This document shows, one piece after another, positions 35,031 to 48,105 of a DNA stretch of 64,000 nucleotides. Source of the stretch: Tenebrio molitor (taxonomy: Eukaryota > Arthropoda > Insecta > Coleoptera > Tenebrionidae); NCBI RefSeq assembly GCF_963966145.1, contig NC_091047.1, positions 11,098,001 through 11,162,000 on the forward strand, in the 5' to 3' direction. Under the pieces are notes generated by a model. The model ran no database searches. It had not been told where the DNA came from and saw only the letters and a list, made by a program, of their open reading frames with translations. Every line of letters starts with the position of its first letter. Within the stretch, counting starts at the first letter, position 1. Position numbers and translations under genes: made by a program.

Positions 35031-36780
35031 GGTATATTTTTTAAATCCACATAATAGGTGCAAATTTCGTTACTCATTAATTCATTATTATTAGTGAATG
35101 ACCCTGTATTTTTTTTTGTGTCATATGGTGTGATTAAGGACAATTGTAGCCGAGTCTGCCGTGGAAATGTTGGGATTTAACTGCACCGATAACTGTCAAA
35201 GAAAAGAAAACACAAAAGGAAAAATGAAAGAGATGATAATGTTAAATGTTACGAGTATTAAAAATAAACAACTTTTCAAAGCAAAATATAGTAATGTGTA
35301 TTGGACAAACGATAGAAAACACGAATGGGAGAAAGTCAGGTTAGGTGTGCAGCGGTGTTTCAAGTTACAACAAAATGCCTTCTGATCATGGCTTCTGATG
35401 AATAATAAATTTCTAGTAATTTATAAAATTCATTGTATTAAAATCTCCAAATGATGTAACTTTAGATACCACATCAACAACGCAGGAAGACATACAGTTT
35501 CATCTCCAAGGCTGACTCTGTTATAAATTTTCTTGATCACACGACATGTAAGACTTCAAGACAGACTTCATTTATCTTTAGAGAACACTAAATATTTCAG
35601 CGACAAAAATGATATAAGTAGCGATACTTTTAGCTTCCGAAACTTTCGTTCGATACTGTGAAATCTTTGTGGAATCTCGTGTGGCTTTTGAAGTTTTCAT
35701 GAAGTCAATATGCAATCCGCGAACTCTTCATAAAGATTTTACAAAATCCTTGAGGTCTTGATGAAATGTGAACTTTCTGCAGTTGCGATTGCCCCCGGAG
35801 GCAAGGTGCGGTTGAACCGGTGGGTTTTCGTTTGACACTGCACGAACACATGTCCAGGAATCGATGAGTCGGTCTGTGGGGTCGGAGGCGTCCGAATTAA
35901 ATAATTTATCGTGCGAAGTAAGGGGCGAAATAAACAGTCGAGTGCAAGGAGACGCCTTCTCACTTCATTAATTTCCGTATTCCTGCGGGCGTCGTTTATC
36001 AACGGGACTCCTCCTTGACCTCAGCACATACGCACGTAGTGCCAGGATATGACAGGACGTTTTCTCTCGTCGTAATAAACGAGGTCATATCCTCTAATTA
36101 AGGACGACACAGTGTGGTAGGTTGTCTTACTGCTGACCATCAGCGATGATAAGCAGCATTTCGTCGCTGCGTGTCTATCTTATCAAGGGCGGGACGGAAG
36201 AAGGGATGATATGACCGAAACGGGATGGGGATCATTTATAACCCTGCTGATCCAGATTCAATTAAACGAGCTGCTTAATGGCTGTAATTCCATTCAACTG
36301 GATTATATCGAAAAAGTGAGCCCACTTCCCCTGTTTCGGCGACGTTTTATAATTATGGCACCATTGAAAAAATTATTTTGCACCAAGTGCGCTGCTCCCT
36401 TCTTTACGATTCGACTAGCAAATTTAATTGTTTTCTCTCAAATTCACCGATTGGAACGTAAAAATTTTATTAATATTCAAGTGTTGGGTTTTTATTATGC
36501 GCCCAGATTCGGTTCTATTCGAATAATTTTATCTTGTGACTGCTGGAGTAAATAAGATGTAATTTGAAGACCATTATTCTGTGAACTGGAGCGTCACTAT
36601 ATTGTAAAGATTCTCTGAAGTCTTGATTATGAAATACTAGACCTACACAGGTGCATTCGTTTGACGGCAACACATTTCATTTGAAAGTTTTTCTCCAAAA
36701 AGATTTCAATCGATAATGAGCAATGCGCGATCATTAAAACATATCATGTTATGAAGCTAAGAATAGTAATTTACGTTATA
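35031..36780. other. stretch with GC-richer island 35.75-36.3 kb
   Basis: No recognised gene. Open frames at 35739-36002 (minus) and 36211-36555 (plus) have no family features. GATAAG/CTTATC motifs occur at about 36150-36185. Candidate regulatory block only. Confidence 0.25.
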
Positions 36781-37110
36781 AGTCCGGTAGGTTACAAGTA
36801 CTACCGGATGTATATCGTAATGTATTTTATTTCATACTGGAAGTCTCTTGTGCATGATAATTCTATTTCAAAAATTAAAAAATCACATTATTCTGTGAAA
36901 ATAGCATCACCTTTTTCCTGTGGCTACGGCTGTTGCTATTGTTTTTTTAAATTGAATATTTTTTGACTTTTTCACTTTTCAAAGTCAGATTTGATGGAAA
37001 AAACTAAAACAGTCCGGTAGGTGTTGCTTAGTGACACTTTCCGGCTCTGATACTGTTATAACTCACCTACCGGACTCAAATTGATGATGCAATTGAACAT
37101 CTACCGGACA
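36781..37110. repeat. GTCCGGTAGG(T) four-copy inverted cluster
   Basis: AGTCCGGTAGGT or its complement occurs at about 36781, 36800, 37011 and 37066, with a fifth, shorter form (ctaccggac) at 37101. Outer sequences attttatttcatactgg and cagtatgaaataaataat are also inverted. It looks like a degraded foldback element. Confidence 0.6.
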
Positions 37111-40100
37111 GTATGAAATAAATAATATTAATTTGTGTTCTCTATATTTTTTAATTATTTTTCTTAGATTTTTACTTTATAGCGAAGATTAATGTAGAAA
37201 AGATGGAGTTTGTGGTAAAAATTTAAAACAGCTTTTATTTAGAGAAGTTGTAGCAACTCATAGTAACTTAACGAGGCTTATAAAAAGCTGTCAGAATCAC
37301 AGCTTAGAAAGCTTCTGTCTGATGTTTGTTATCTGATACTCTAAGGGTAAAAGTAACTTCTTTTTTTGTGACAGGTTGGATGTTAATTAATCTAAAAGAC
37401 AGTCATGTAAAAAGGCTGTAGAGGCTATAAGTTACCCTTAAGAATTTATATTGAATTATTATAAGAGTTTATCGCTTGATCAGTCGCGTTGCTGTTAAAG
37501 TTGTTTTTTAACATTCTTACAGACCAACTTAATAAAAGATATGGAGATAGAGATTTTTTATTTAGTTGTTTGATCTAGAACAACACATTACGTTTTTTGC
37601 CCTGAAGTGAATTTGATAAACTTTCTACAGATCGATGGATATTGGATGAGTATTTTCCTGTATGTTATCTGAAACATCTACAAAAAATATTCTTTCAATA
37701 CAACCTTTAACTGTTTACAGTGGACTCTTTTGTACGTTATGGAATAGGCTTCTATAGATTTTCTACAATTGTCTCACACGTTCAATATTTATTGACCATA
37801 AATTTAACAATGCCGTATCAAAAGAAAACTTGTGTCATTATTATTTTAGCATTATTTCTAGACCGAAGCACTGTGCCTCTAATTAGCAATTCTTGTTCTT
37901 TGATATTACTCTTGAGAGATCTTTGAGCATGATGAAAAGGGATACATCCTTAAGATAATGAATATGAAGTGGGGTTTTCAATTGGATATTCGCGAATATT
38001 AAAATTCCAAATATAATTTTTTCCGATGGATGTACAGGTTTATGATAAAATAACGCACAAAATTCATAAAACGTACCTATTAATCTTTAAACAGTTTTTT
38101 AGAGTAAATTCTTGCTTTAAGGTATTGTTTAATTTATTCATTAGTTATTATTAAAATGAAGTTTATTTCGTTCTTTATTAATTTGCAAATTTTTTTAATG
38201 TATGTAACTTTATCAAATAATCTAATCGGAATCGTAACTTCCCATTTGGAAAATACAGGGTTATTATAAATGATTGTAGTAGGCGTAAAAACTGAATGTA
38301 AAATTTATGGTTGCCGCTCCATATAAAAAACATCAAAACGATGTGAATAAGTGAGTACCTACACACCGTTCACACACAGGAGTTAAATTGGGTGCAAAAC
38401 AACTCAATATTTTTGGATTCAACCGTTAATTTAAAAAAAAATAAATAAAATCCTCATCACTTTTCACCTAAAAAATGACAGTGACAGCAATAAAAATTGA
38501 CAGTTCATATGGGCATGGCCTGCTTCGACTACAACCACTTTTATAATACGTATGTACTCGTACATACGTGTCACGACAAACTCTAGCAGCAGCGATAGCA
38601 TTCTGTCTAAATCCGGTCAATTCTTTGCCCTATTGTAAATGGCACAGTAAATAATAATTGTAGACCGAATTATGATCCCTTAAAATTGTTATTCGAGTAG
38701 CTTATATAAAAATGTTTTCAATAATTAAAATACTTAAATGAGGTTATAAAGAGGAAATTTTTGAAACCTTTTTCTCATAATTTTCTAGCATTAGTTAACC
38801 GCGCACCGTTTTGTTCCGCGCATTTTGGGACACTCTGTATATCAATTCATCATTAAATTGCCACCCCAAAAGACACAAAGAACCACATTAAATCTCGTAG
38901 AGAACATTGGTGATTAATTTATGTGGCTTAAGTAGTTGGAAATAACTTTGTAGGGGAAAATTTCAATTTTGCAGTTAACGAGATTTGATAGGTTCAGAAG
39001 AGTGAAAGACTGATAATTTAATGATTTGTTTTTTTCTTGTACAACGGTTCAAAATCTTGACGTTTAAGTAATTTTTTCATTTAATTTCATTTTCGTCAGT
39101 ACAAATTAAAATTAATTCTAACAAAAGGACGACTTGGTCGAGTTTCCTTTATATCTATCATAATTATTATCATAGATTTGATCGTCATTCTGATGAGTCC
39201 ATATTGACAGGAATTGTTCACACAACGAGGTGCGTTTGATTATTCACATTACTATAGAAATTTAGGTCAATTTCTAAAGGGGGCAGAATCCATTCAGAAT
39301 TGTTATTTGAATTTAGTTACGTAATTACAATGTTACCATTTAAACATACAAATAAATTGGAGTGTCTGTCTGTTATTTCATTATTTAAACAAATTTTCGC
39401 ACTTTATGGGTTACGTACACGATTCAACAATTATAGCAGTTTTTAGAATTTTTCGTAAGTATGTCTGGTTCTTTGTTTGAATCGACTTGATTTGAAAACT
39501 AACACATTGATTTCCTTGAAACAAAATTTATTAGAAAGCGAAAATTCGTGATCCTGTTCTGCATTTTCTTTCATCTTGATAAAATTGTGCTGCATATGAA
39601 CTCGCCTCTCTTAGTTCTCCTTCGTTAATTTAAATCTAAGCTGGGTGAGACGACCTCACATTTTATGTGTTTTACATTGTAATCCTCAACGTCAGAAGAG
39701 AATTTTTTAACATATTTTTTATTTTCATATCTTTATGGTCTAACTAAAGCAGTGGTGTTCTTCAAACACCCGGGGGCGAGTTGCCTTCAAAGAGGGTGCA
39801 CGAAAGCTTGAAGAAATGTTATGAACTTTTACAGTTAAAATTGAGAGCAGGAGACTGCAGGATTTTAGATCTTGACTTAAGTTTAGGTGCGCCACTGACT
39901 TAGGCGTTCCTGGGCTACAGCCTCGGTTGAGGTTAAAACGGTCATAATTCATTTTAAAAGTAAACTGTCACACTACTAAACACAGAATAAGGGAACATTC
40001 ACGAAAATGGTTGACAAACGGTGGTCTACAAGTAAGATTATGTTTAAATTTATTGCAGTATTTTTGGAGAAATTTTGTACTACTTTTAGCGTAACATTGA

Positions 40101-40155
40101 CATTGTCAGATTCATTGTTACTCTTTCATTGCACAATCTGTCATGGGTCAATGTA
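37111..40155. other. unannotated AT-rich stretch with solo element tips
   Basis: Solo mariner-like tips occur at 38256 (tacagggttattataaatga) and 38821-38841 (complement of tacagagtgtcccaaaatgc); they do not pair with each other. A short segment with CAGTGG..CCACTG ends at 39750-39898 is too weak to call. Confidence 0.25.
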
Positions 40156-40285
40156 TACAAAGTGATTCACGAGCAAATGCAACCAACCCACAATACGCAT
40201 TTACCGCGTCCATACTTTTCAAATGTATTGTGGGTTGCATTTGCAATTCTGTCGGGCTCATCACTACTTGTGAATCTACCTTGTA
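40156..40285. mobile_element. family H element, copy 1
   Basis: TACAAAGTGATTCACGAG at the left and the inverted TACAAGGTAGATTCACAAGT at the right, with core atgcaacc(aa)cccacaatac on both arms. 130 bp, TA-bounded, left arm internally deleted. The loop is ttaccgcgtccatac. Confidence 0.75.
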
Positions 40286-43200
40286 TGTGTGAAATATGTA
40301 CTACAGACGCCTTGAATGTGGTAATATATGCGAGCAAAGGAGCAGGCTAGATATTAAATACTGAAATGATTTTTGAGTAAATAATTTTATTATGTTGTTC
40401 ACAGAGTTGAGTTGTTTGAGTTCAAATAGGTATACAGTTGCAAGAATAAAATGGAACTAGCTTTATAACAGGACGAAGTAAACTTTGCAGTAGTTAAATT
40501 TATAGTTCAGAAAGGAAACACTCTTTGATGAGCTGTAAAGGCGGTAGACGTCCGCCCGGTTCCTTTTCTTTTTGTTGTGTTTGCTATCGACATGATGCAG
40601 CGGTTAGATGATGTGTCACAAATAGGTAATGCGATTTAGAAGTTGGTGCAGTAAAGCTATTTATTTCGCCCGTTCATGTCCTTCCTATTTGTGACTGGAG
40701 TGCGAGGTATGATGCCAAAGTTCAGAAAGAAAAACAAACAGTCGTGTCTCTTTGTCATACTTCCCAACTAAACTAGAAGCTCATCGTCCAATGTCCCGCT
40801 TTACTGATTCATAATTTCCCATTAAAATTTGAAAGACAGTCGACGAAGGCGAAATTGAAGATTGCTGGGGATGAAGGGGTCGGAAGTTCGATTGGTGGTT
40901 CGATCTCTCGAGCCAGTGGGATTAGGGTATGCGTAAAAATTAATCGTGGAGCAATTTGAGCGCTTCCGGTCTATTTTGAATAAAGTTGTCCTAGCTGGGG
41001 GGCAATAACAATGAACGACGTTATCCTGGGTGGAGACGTTAGCTCGACGGAATCAGCACTTAATTCAGAGCAGGTCGAATGATGCTAAACGTAATCCTCC
41101 CTCGTCGGTAATTGTTCTCAAGGATAACGCACCAGTTCGTGAGGGAAACCAAAGCGACCAAACGGAAATAAATCCAATTATCAATCAGCAGCACACTGGG
41201 CGCTATAACCCATCGCCACCCTTATAAACCGCCTCCGGACAAATACGCTTCTCGTTCGAGATCTGACCCGCAATTAACAAGGAATTTAATACTGGTTTTT
41301 CTTGGACGGAGGACCAGCAAGAATTACCAGCCGGAGGTTTTGCTAATGCAGAAGACGCGATAACATTGCTGTTATTACGAAAACAACGGTCAAGTTAATT
41401 TATGTTTTGTATCTCAACTACAATAAACTAGTTCTTGGAACTAGGGAGTTGCAAACTTACACGAACCGGAATATTTTATCAACAAATATTTTCAGACAAA
41501 AATTCAGATAAGTAGGTCTTGATTGCAGTGACATTCCGCAAATTGTTAAACATTTTGAGATAAATTCTTTCTAAATCCTTCTTTGATAAATAAGCATCGT
41601 GCAAAATCGGAGTTGTATTGTTAATTGACAAGAGACTACAGAAGACGAAATTAATTTGTTTATAATCAAAAACTTATGTTAATAAGGGCGAAATATTTTC
41701 ATAAAGGAACAACAAAAGCGCATTTTTATGAAATACTCGTATATCGTTTGTTGTTGAGCGATTTTAAAATGGAAAACACTTTGTAGTCTTTTTAAATGTT
41801 TGTTCCAATTATTTCAGATTGCGACGCATTTGGAAAAAAAAAATATTACGATAATTGTAATTTAACGTTTGAGCGTTTTATTAAGCTTCGTTTTTAACTT
41901 GCTAAATTACATTAGTACATGATGAAACTGGAAGCTTGAAATTTAGTCCTTATTGGTTTCCTGTGCGCCTAGAGTAACTTCATTCATATAGCAGGAACTC
42001 TGGTTATCCCTCGCTAATTTCGTGGGATGTTACACGGAAATATGACGTGAGTAGTTGCAATTCTGTTAGTATGGCGGTTTAGGCTTCGATTTGAACTTTG
42101 TGCGGAAACTTCACTTTGAAACATTTCTCCATGATGAATGCGTTACAACTTCGAAACGGATACGTTTCATTCTCTTGTAAAAAAATTGAAATAATTTAAG
42201 GTGAAGGGTTTTTTCGTTTGAGTAATTGGACTGATGAAAAATAAAACTCAATTTTCTGCCGACGTTTTGCAATTTATTATTGTTTCCAAGAACTTCAATC
42301 TAACTTTTTCTAAATTTAATCAACCGAGTTAGTTTGATTTTTTGGTCAAGATAATGAAGTTATTTGTGCCAAGAAAAGCACAATAATGTGAGAAAGAAGG
42401 AATAAATCGCAAAATGTCAGCAGAGAATTGAATTTGATTATTTATGGATCCTATCAAATATCGGTGCGACTTTCGTCAAATTAAGAGGTTGAATACAAAC
42501 AATGTTATGAAACATGTAGCCAGATGCATGTCCTGCTCCAATTATAAACCTTTTTGATAACCTGGCACTCACATAAAATAAATTTAGGCAAAAATGTCAC
42601 TTCTTAACGTGGTCCTAACCTAACTTTTGTCGGTGAACTTCTAAAACTTACTACACAATGTTGTGAACAATTCAAGTGCTATTTCATGAACTTTTCAATT
42701 GAACAATCGATATTTATCAGTCATATTTTAGTACGATTGCCAAATCACAGAATAAAAAAAATCCCTCCATGGTGCAAACTTCTTGGTAAGCATTGTACAA
42801 AAGCAATAACATTCTTTCATTGTGACGCAAAATTTGCAGTGAATTATTATCAAGCCAATGATCATTAGAGCATTTCTCCAATTAAATGTTTCATCGGTGG
42901 AAAATATCTCGAGTGATGTGCATTTGAAGATTTTTCTCGCCAAGCATTCGCGTCGTCAGAATTATCAAGAAGAATTCAATTTATTATCGTTTATAGAAAT
43001 TAAAATTCCGAATGTCTGGAATTTATGCTCCACTGCAAATTAGCCAATAACGAAGAATTTAATACAGAACGACTGCATGCCGCTATATTCAAAATTTTAC
43101 TAAACAAATTTCGACTTCATTAAAATGTAAAAACGTCGGAATTTAATTAGAAATATGCGAAATGATTTTTTTTGTCGAATTTCCATCAGATCCTCCATTG

Positions 43201-44399
43201 TACATACAACGAATAAAAAAATAACTTTGGTGTTTATCTGTTCAATTCGTTTATGGCGGCAAGCGAACGGTCATTTACATCCGCAATCTGCTTTTCGTTG
43301 CAACATAGCTCGAAATCAGATCGTACATAGCATGTGCGGAAACAACAATTCGGTCCCGCTTTATAAATGCGCTTCAGTTGACAATTTTCAATTTAAATTT
43401 TGATTGGTGCTGTCACTCAGCTCCTGTTATTTATTTTCTTTCGATTTTTGTACGTCGCCCAAATGAAATTTTCTCCGAATGAATCTCTTACTTGCATGAT
43501 ATCCATACTGAAAGAGAGCGAAATTTCATTAGCGCCCATCGCAGACACCTGCAAGTATTGTAAGCTCGTAAGCCGATAAAGATTCTCTGAAAGATTTAAT
43601 TGATTTAGAAGGAACCTTGACTTTGCTTTACTTTAATTCGATTCTTCTTCTAATCGAATTCCGGTGAGTGATTATAAATTAGTTGAGTAAAGTGTGCACC
43701 CTTAATTTAGTTAGTTAAGTGATATTGGCTTTAGTGCTTCAACGAGATTTATTATTCGCTCGTCCTCTAAAGCTATAATAACCACCGCTGGCGTCCAACT
43801 AGAATACACTTTACGTTCATGAGACAATGATCAGTACATTCATGCAACAAGATCAGTGGTAGAATTGACATAAAAAAATATTTTTTTCTCTTGTGCAGCT
43901 TTTGTTAACTTCGACTCTACTCTTCCCACTACGAGTATGTCAAATACTTCGTGCTACACATTTAACAAAGTTTCTTCATCTTATCTTATATTAATTAAAT
44001 GTAATTTAACTAACACTTGCAACTGTTAGAACAATTACAGAAATTCAATTTACTCTCATTTCTCAGCGTATGATTTGACGTGACTAATTATTCTACTTAC
44101 AAAAGCAAGAAGCTTGCATCTATTGTCATGCTCTTAATTAAGTTATTTGTATAAGAATGACTAAGACTAATCACAAAGTGAATCGTGTAGATACTCATAA
44201 AATAGTAAATCTAATTGGTTGACTCAAGTTGCAAAAAACCACTTTGCATTTGCAACAGCACTTTTATGGCATTAGTTATTTGAAATTACTTTAAAACTGT
44301 ACTTATATGGAAAATATTCAATCCAAACTATGATTTTCTGGTCCCTTTGTGCCTTTATTTTTCTCCCGTTTGTAACACCTCGACATACAAAAAACAAGT
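40286..44399. other. unannotated stretch, GC-richer at 40.5-41.4 kb
   Basis: No recognised gene or paired repeat. ORFs at 41030-41227, 42686-42868 and 43155-43403 have no family features. Confidence 0.25.
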
Positions 44400-45760
44400 G
44401 CGCTCTGCATCAGCCATGTGCCAAGCTGTTTTTTGTCCAGCTGTAGCATGGCCTACGGTATAAATCAAGTGAGAATTTTTACTGCAGATGTTGAAGCTGT
44501 TTCTTGATGCAGGATCTCCGGATAATTTCTCTGCACCAAAATAATGGTTCGCTCTAAGAGAAGGTTTCTATTATAAAAAGAAAGCAAATTTGGTTCAGGT
44601 CCAGACAACTTCGGTTCTTGTGTAAAGAGTGAGATATACAGGGGATAGCAGAATGGGAAAACAAGGATTCCTAGAGTCTTCTGTGATACTTTGGAATACA
44701 TTCTGAAAAGTTGCGAATGGAGGAACAACGTAGAAGTAGAACTTCTTCTACCGTAAGGTAAAGGCATCTATAGCGAATGGTTTTGAATCTCTATCCCAAA
44801 GACAAATTTGTCGCACTTTCTGCTAGTATTACCTCAGTCTTATCTGAACGTCTTTTGCTGATGCGTGAACCCAGGTGTCACGTGTGTCGTCTATTTTGTT
44901 TAAAAGAAGCAAGAACCAAGAAAACATTTTACATTAAATAGAACTGCCAAGAGTTCCAAGTGATTCATGTGTTTTAATTGCTTTTCAGCATTCCAATGGT
45001 CATGTCCTCTAAGGTCACCTGGGGGACACCCCCCGAATTCCGAAAAGCTAAAAACTTTGTGCATAAAGACGTTTGGTTGAGAAAGTGATTAAGGACTCTC
45101 TAGCGCGATCCTGTTTTTGAATTGGCACGCTCAAGATGATCCTCTGAGAATCAATTTCAGAACCTAAGAACGTACACGACCTACTCAGGGTAATTTTACT
45201 CTTCTTTGGATTAATTACAAAATATATAATTTTGTAACTGAAACGCCTTTCACTGATTTTGAGGCTTTCGAATGTTTTCTAGACAACTAGAGTGGCAACC
45301 GCCGATTATTTTGGTAAAATCCTTTTAACCGGATAGATTCAGAGGTAGATGGATATCTGATTGCAAATGAATCGTAAATATTTCTTAGACTCGCGGACTA
45401 GTGACAGCATAAAATATGCAACCAACAATACCCCATATGATAACGATTGAATTAATTTCTTTTAACTCTTTTTGAGCTCTAGTTGAAAGTGTTCCCGCGT
45501 CACAAATTCATTCCGAAAAAGGAAGACAAAAATTGGCCCTTACATGCTGTACAAATCGAGATGTCTCCAAGATACAATGATTTTTAAATATTTTGACCAA
45601 TCACTTTGTTGTTCAATTCGTGGTTGCAGAAGTCTTAGTTTGTTTTACAAACCTGACAAATGGTAACCGATAGCTCTAAATCCAAGATACTATCATTCGA
45701 TCAGTCGTGATTATTCTCCAGTTTCTAACAAAAAAAGCCGCAATTGACCTGCTTTAGGAT
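44400..45760 (-). pseudogene. DIRS-like retrotransposon polymerase remnant
   Basis: Minus-strand pieces, in order from high to low coordinates, match the reverse transcriptase / RNase H order of DIRS-type (tyrosine-recombinase) retroelements. These are FVRNWRIITTDRMIVSWI at 45733-45677; KYLRF at 45383-45369; VINPKKSKITL..FLGSEIDS at 45224-45145; HMNHLELLAVL at 44971-44941 (RNase H start); IDAFT..KKFYFYVVPPF at 44771-44718; and REIIRRSCIKKQ at 44533-44497 (the junction before the recombinase). Several frames and in-frame stops are involved. The stretch that should carry the YxDD active site is missing, so the copy is dead. A half family-H element interrupts it near 45.4 kb. Flanking repeats and the recombinase domain were not found. 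DIRS rather than Ngaro/Gypsy is inferred from motif order. Confidence 0.7.
45390..45432 (+). mobile_element. family H half-element, copy 6 (inside the DIRS-like remnant)
   Basis: Contains the core atatgcaaccaacaatac preceded by gactagtgacagcata, like a family H arm. No mirrored arm was found. Confidence 0.4.
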
Positions 45761-47595
45761 CCGGTGTCGAGTGTAGTTTGAGTTTTCTTTTGAGGGAAGT
45801 AAACGCGCTTCCTAAACCTGAAAATTCAGAGCAAATGCACTTTTGCACCTCTGACGGACGTGTGGGTAGCCTAGACCCTAGAGCATTGACACCTTCACTT
45901 TTGCATTTTTTAAGACGGGGTAGTTGCAAGAATTCTGATACTTTGTGATTAACTCGGTACAAAAATTCACGGAGAGTTCGGAGTGAAGAATGATGCTCTA
46001 GATCTCCGCTACATCTTGTGTACTTGTCGTACTTACTTGAATTTTTTTATTGACTGGAAAGCTCAAGATCGCACTAGTAATTTCATCGAATAAAAACAGA
46101 ATAATGATAATCCTTGGAAGGAATAGCTTTAGTGCCAATTTCAATGGAACTGGAAGCCCTAGGGAGACGTCATTTGAAGGTGTCGCCGTATGCACTTATA
46201 TGGAGCATGGGGGCGTTACAAATTACGGATCATAAAATGCAGTACATCGGATTGGGATTTTAATATAGGCGCGTTTGACGTTAGTGCGGAAAGCAAATCC
46301 GGGTAGTAGGTTAGAGAGGGTTGAGGAGTAGCACCGGAATCACCCCGGAATAAGAGAATATCTATTTCTCGTCAGCCCGGAGCGCAGTGGAAACTCTGCC
46401 GCCGTCGATTTTATCTCATTTTGATGTTGGAATCACTCGAGGAGTTTTTGCTGTAATCTATAATATATTTGATACCCTTGAGATATTGAAAAAGTCCCCG
46501 CATTGTGAAAGGGACCCAAATACAGTTGCGAATGTCAGAACATATTTGATCTCACTCCATTGCCTCTCCAAGTATATAAGATAGCAATAAGATGACTGCA
46601 CCGTATTTGAAAATACAAATCGAGTCACTTCCAAGGCGGTACCTACTTGTCAAATATCGTCCGGATCTTTTCACCTTCAATCGCTTTTGATACACTCAAT
46701 CACAACCGCCACAAACGGATTTTTCCGTTCAATAATTATGGAACCGGTGATTCATAGGGGCTGTCGCCGGGAGTGGGAACGAAAAAAGTAAACATTTGGC
46801 CGGCAAAACTCTGTCGATAATTCCCGATGCACGTTTGGCTTGAGGGTGCCAAGATGATGACCCCTGACCTAAGCTATCCAGCACAAGCGGCAGTTTGTTC
46901 GTTCAGACGGCATCCTTCGAGACCATCGAAAAACTTCGCCTTTCAAGAAACACGATGATGAAAGTAGGTTATAGACAGAACAAGACAGAAATATTGGTTT
47001 TAGTTTTGGAAAAAGAAAAAACCATTTATAACTGACGTCGCACTGTCCCGTGCCATATGTTGTAAAATAGAATATGTGTTTCGGTTTTTGCTCGCCATTG
47101 TTGGATTTTTTATTAGCACTGTATTGTATTAAGCATATTTCCAGATACGTACGATTACAGTAAGCCAGGCTCATTGTATTCCTGTTTCAAATAAAAAAGT
47201 TTCAATGATCAGTTGTGTACGCCGTGCACAATGGGATTTATACAAGAATTCGGGAATCAGAAAGTGATTATCAAAAAGCAGATTTTAAAAATTAAAAACA
47301 TGACGGATTAACCGCAGTACCTAATTTGATTCTATTGGCAAATTAACATTTTTAAAGATATAGTGATCAGACTGTATCTGTCCATTTGTATATTTGTAGA
47401 ATAAATCTATAGGTTGATGTGTAATTAGCGATTCTGTTTCCACTACATTTTTGCGTTTAAAAAATTATCTGGTTTTGGTTTGACAAACAACTATAAGGTA
47501 CATATTTGTTAATTCCTGCAAAATAAAATAATTACGCCAATAATATCAAAATGATATACCTAAAACAAAATGTTATTTACTCAGCACGTTAGATA
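45761..47595. other. unannotated stretch
   Basis: The minus ORF 45711-45962 continues the DIRS-like strand and may be its upstream part. Beyond 46.0 kb nothing is recognised. A plus frame after an acceptor at 46881 (FVQTASFETIEKLRLSRN) is protein-like but unsupported. Confidence 0.25.
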
Positions 47596-47895
47596 TAAAG
47601 GGCCTTCAAATAAATTTATATTTGGAGCAACCTATGGAAATTCAATTGTTTGCAACATTTTTCCAGCGTAGAAAATGACACAAGACACAAGAAACGTCTG
47701 ACATTTTAACGAAATAAAATTAGGTTAGAAAATATTTTTAATTTTTGTAGTGCATTCTCCCTATTCCCCCTCCACGGAATATGACAATATGAAATTGGGA
47801 AAAAGCTTACTATGTAACCTGTGTACTCCGGAGAATAATTGGTTACCTACAAAAATTACTTTACACTAAATATATATTTATTTGAAGGCCCGATA
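47596..47895. mobile_element. 300-bp element with GGGCCTTCAAATAAA ends
   Basis: GGGCCTTCAAATAAATTTAT at the left and inverted GGGCCTTCAAATAAATATAT at the right, with TA just outside each (47596-97 and 47894-95). Non-coding. Confidence 0.75.
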
Positions 47896-47907
47896 GAATT
47901 TTGGTAT

Positions 47908-48105
47908 CGGCTGCTCATTTAAATTTATCCTCAAAGTAGGCGTTGAAGAGTCGATTGTTAAGGCACCATGATTGCAGATCACGGATCAGCTGTTTAAATC
48001 TAACCTCACTTTTTGCGTTGTTTGTGTTTATACTCTGCAGAATGAGGAGCGGTGCGTTCACATTGGTCTCTTCAACGCCTATTTTGAGGATAAATTTGTT
48101 CCTCG
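47908..48105 (+). mobile_element. family C inverted-repeat element, copy 3
   Basis: Arms (tttaaatttatcctcaaagt then aggcgttgaagagtcgattg) are inverted at the right. The core cagctgtttaaatctaacct matches copy 1. It lies 12 bp after the GGGCCTTC element. The minus ORF across it is an artefact of the repeat. Confidence 0.8.

Noticed and set aside
36211..36555. 114-codon plus-strand ORF
   Set aside because: No domain, no splice or promoter support, atypical composition.
38256..38841. tacagggttatt.. and ..gggacactctgta as a pair of element ends
   Set aside because: The two tips are from different families and do not mirror each other.
39750..39898. CAGTGG..CCACTG-ended segment
   Set aside because: Only about 8 bp pair and there is no clear target duplication.
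46881..46960. Plus-strand exon reading FVQTASFETIEKLRLSRN
   Set aside because: The acceptor is fair, but the donor and neighbouring exons are unsupported, and the minus strand is also open.
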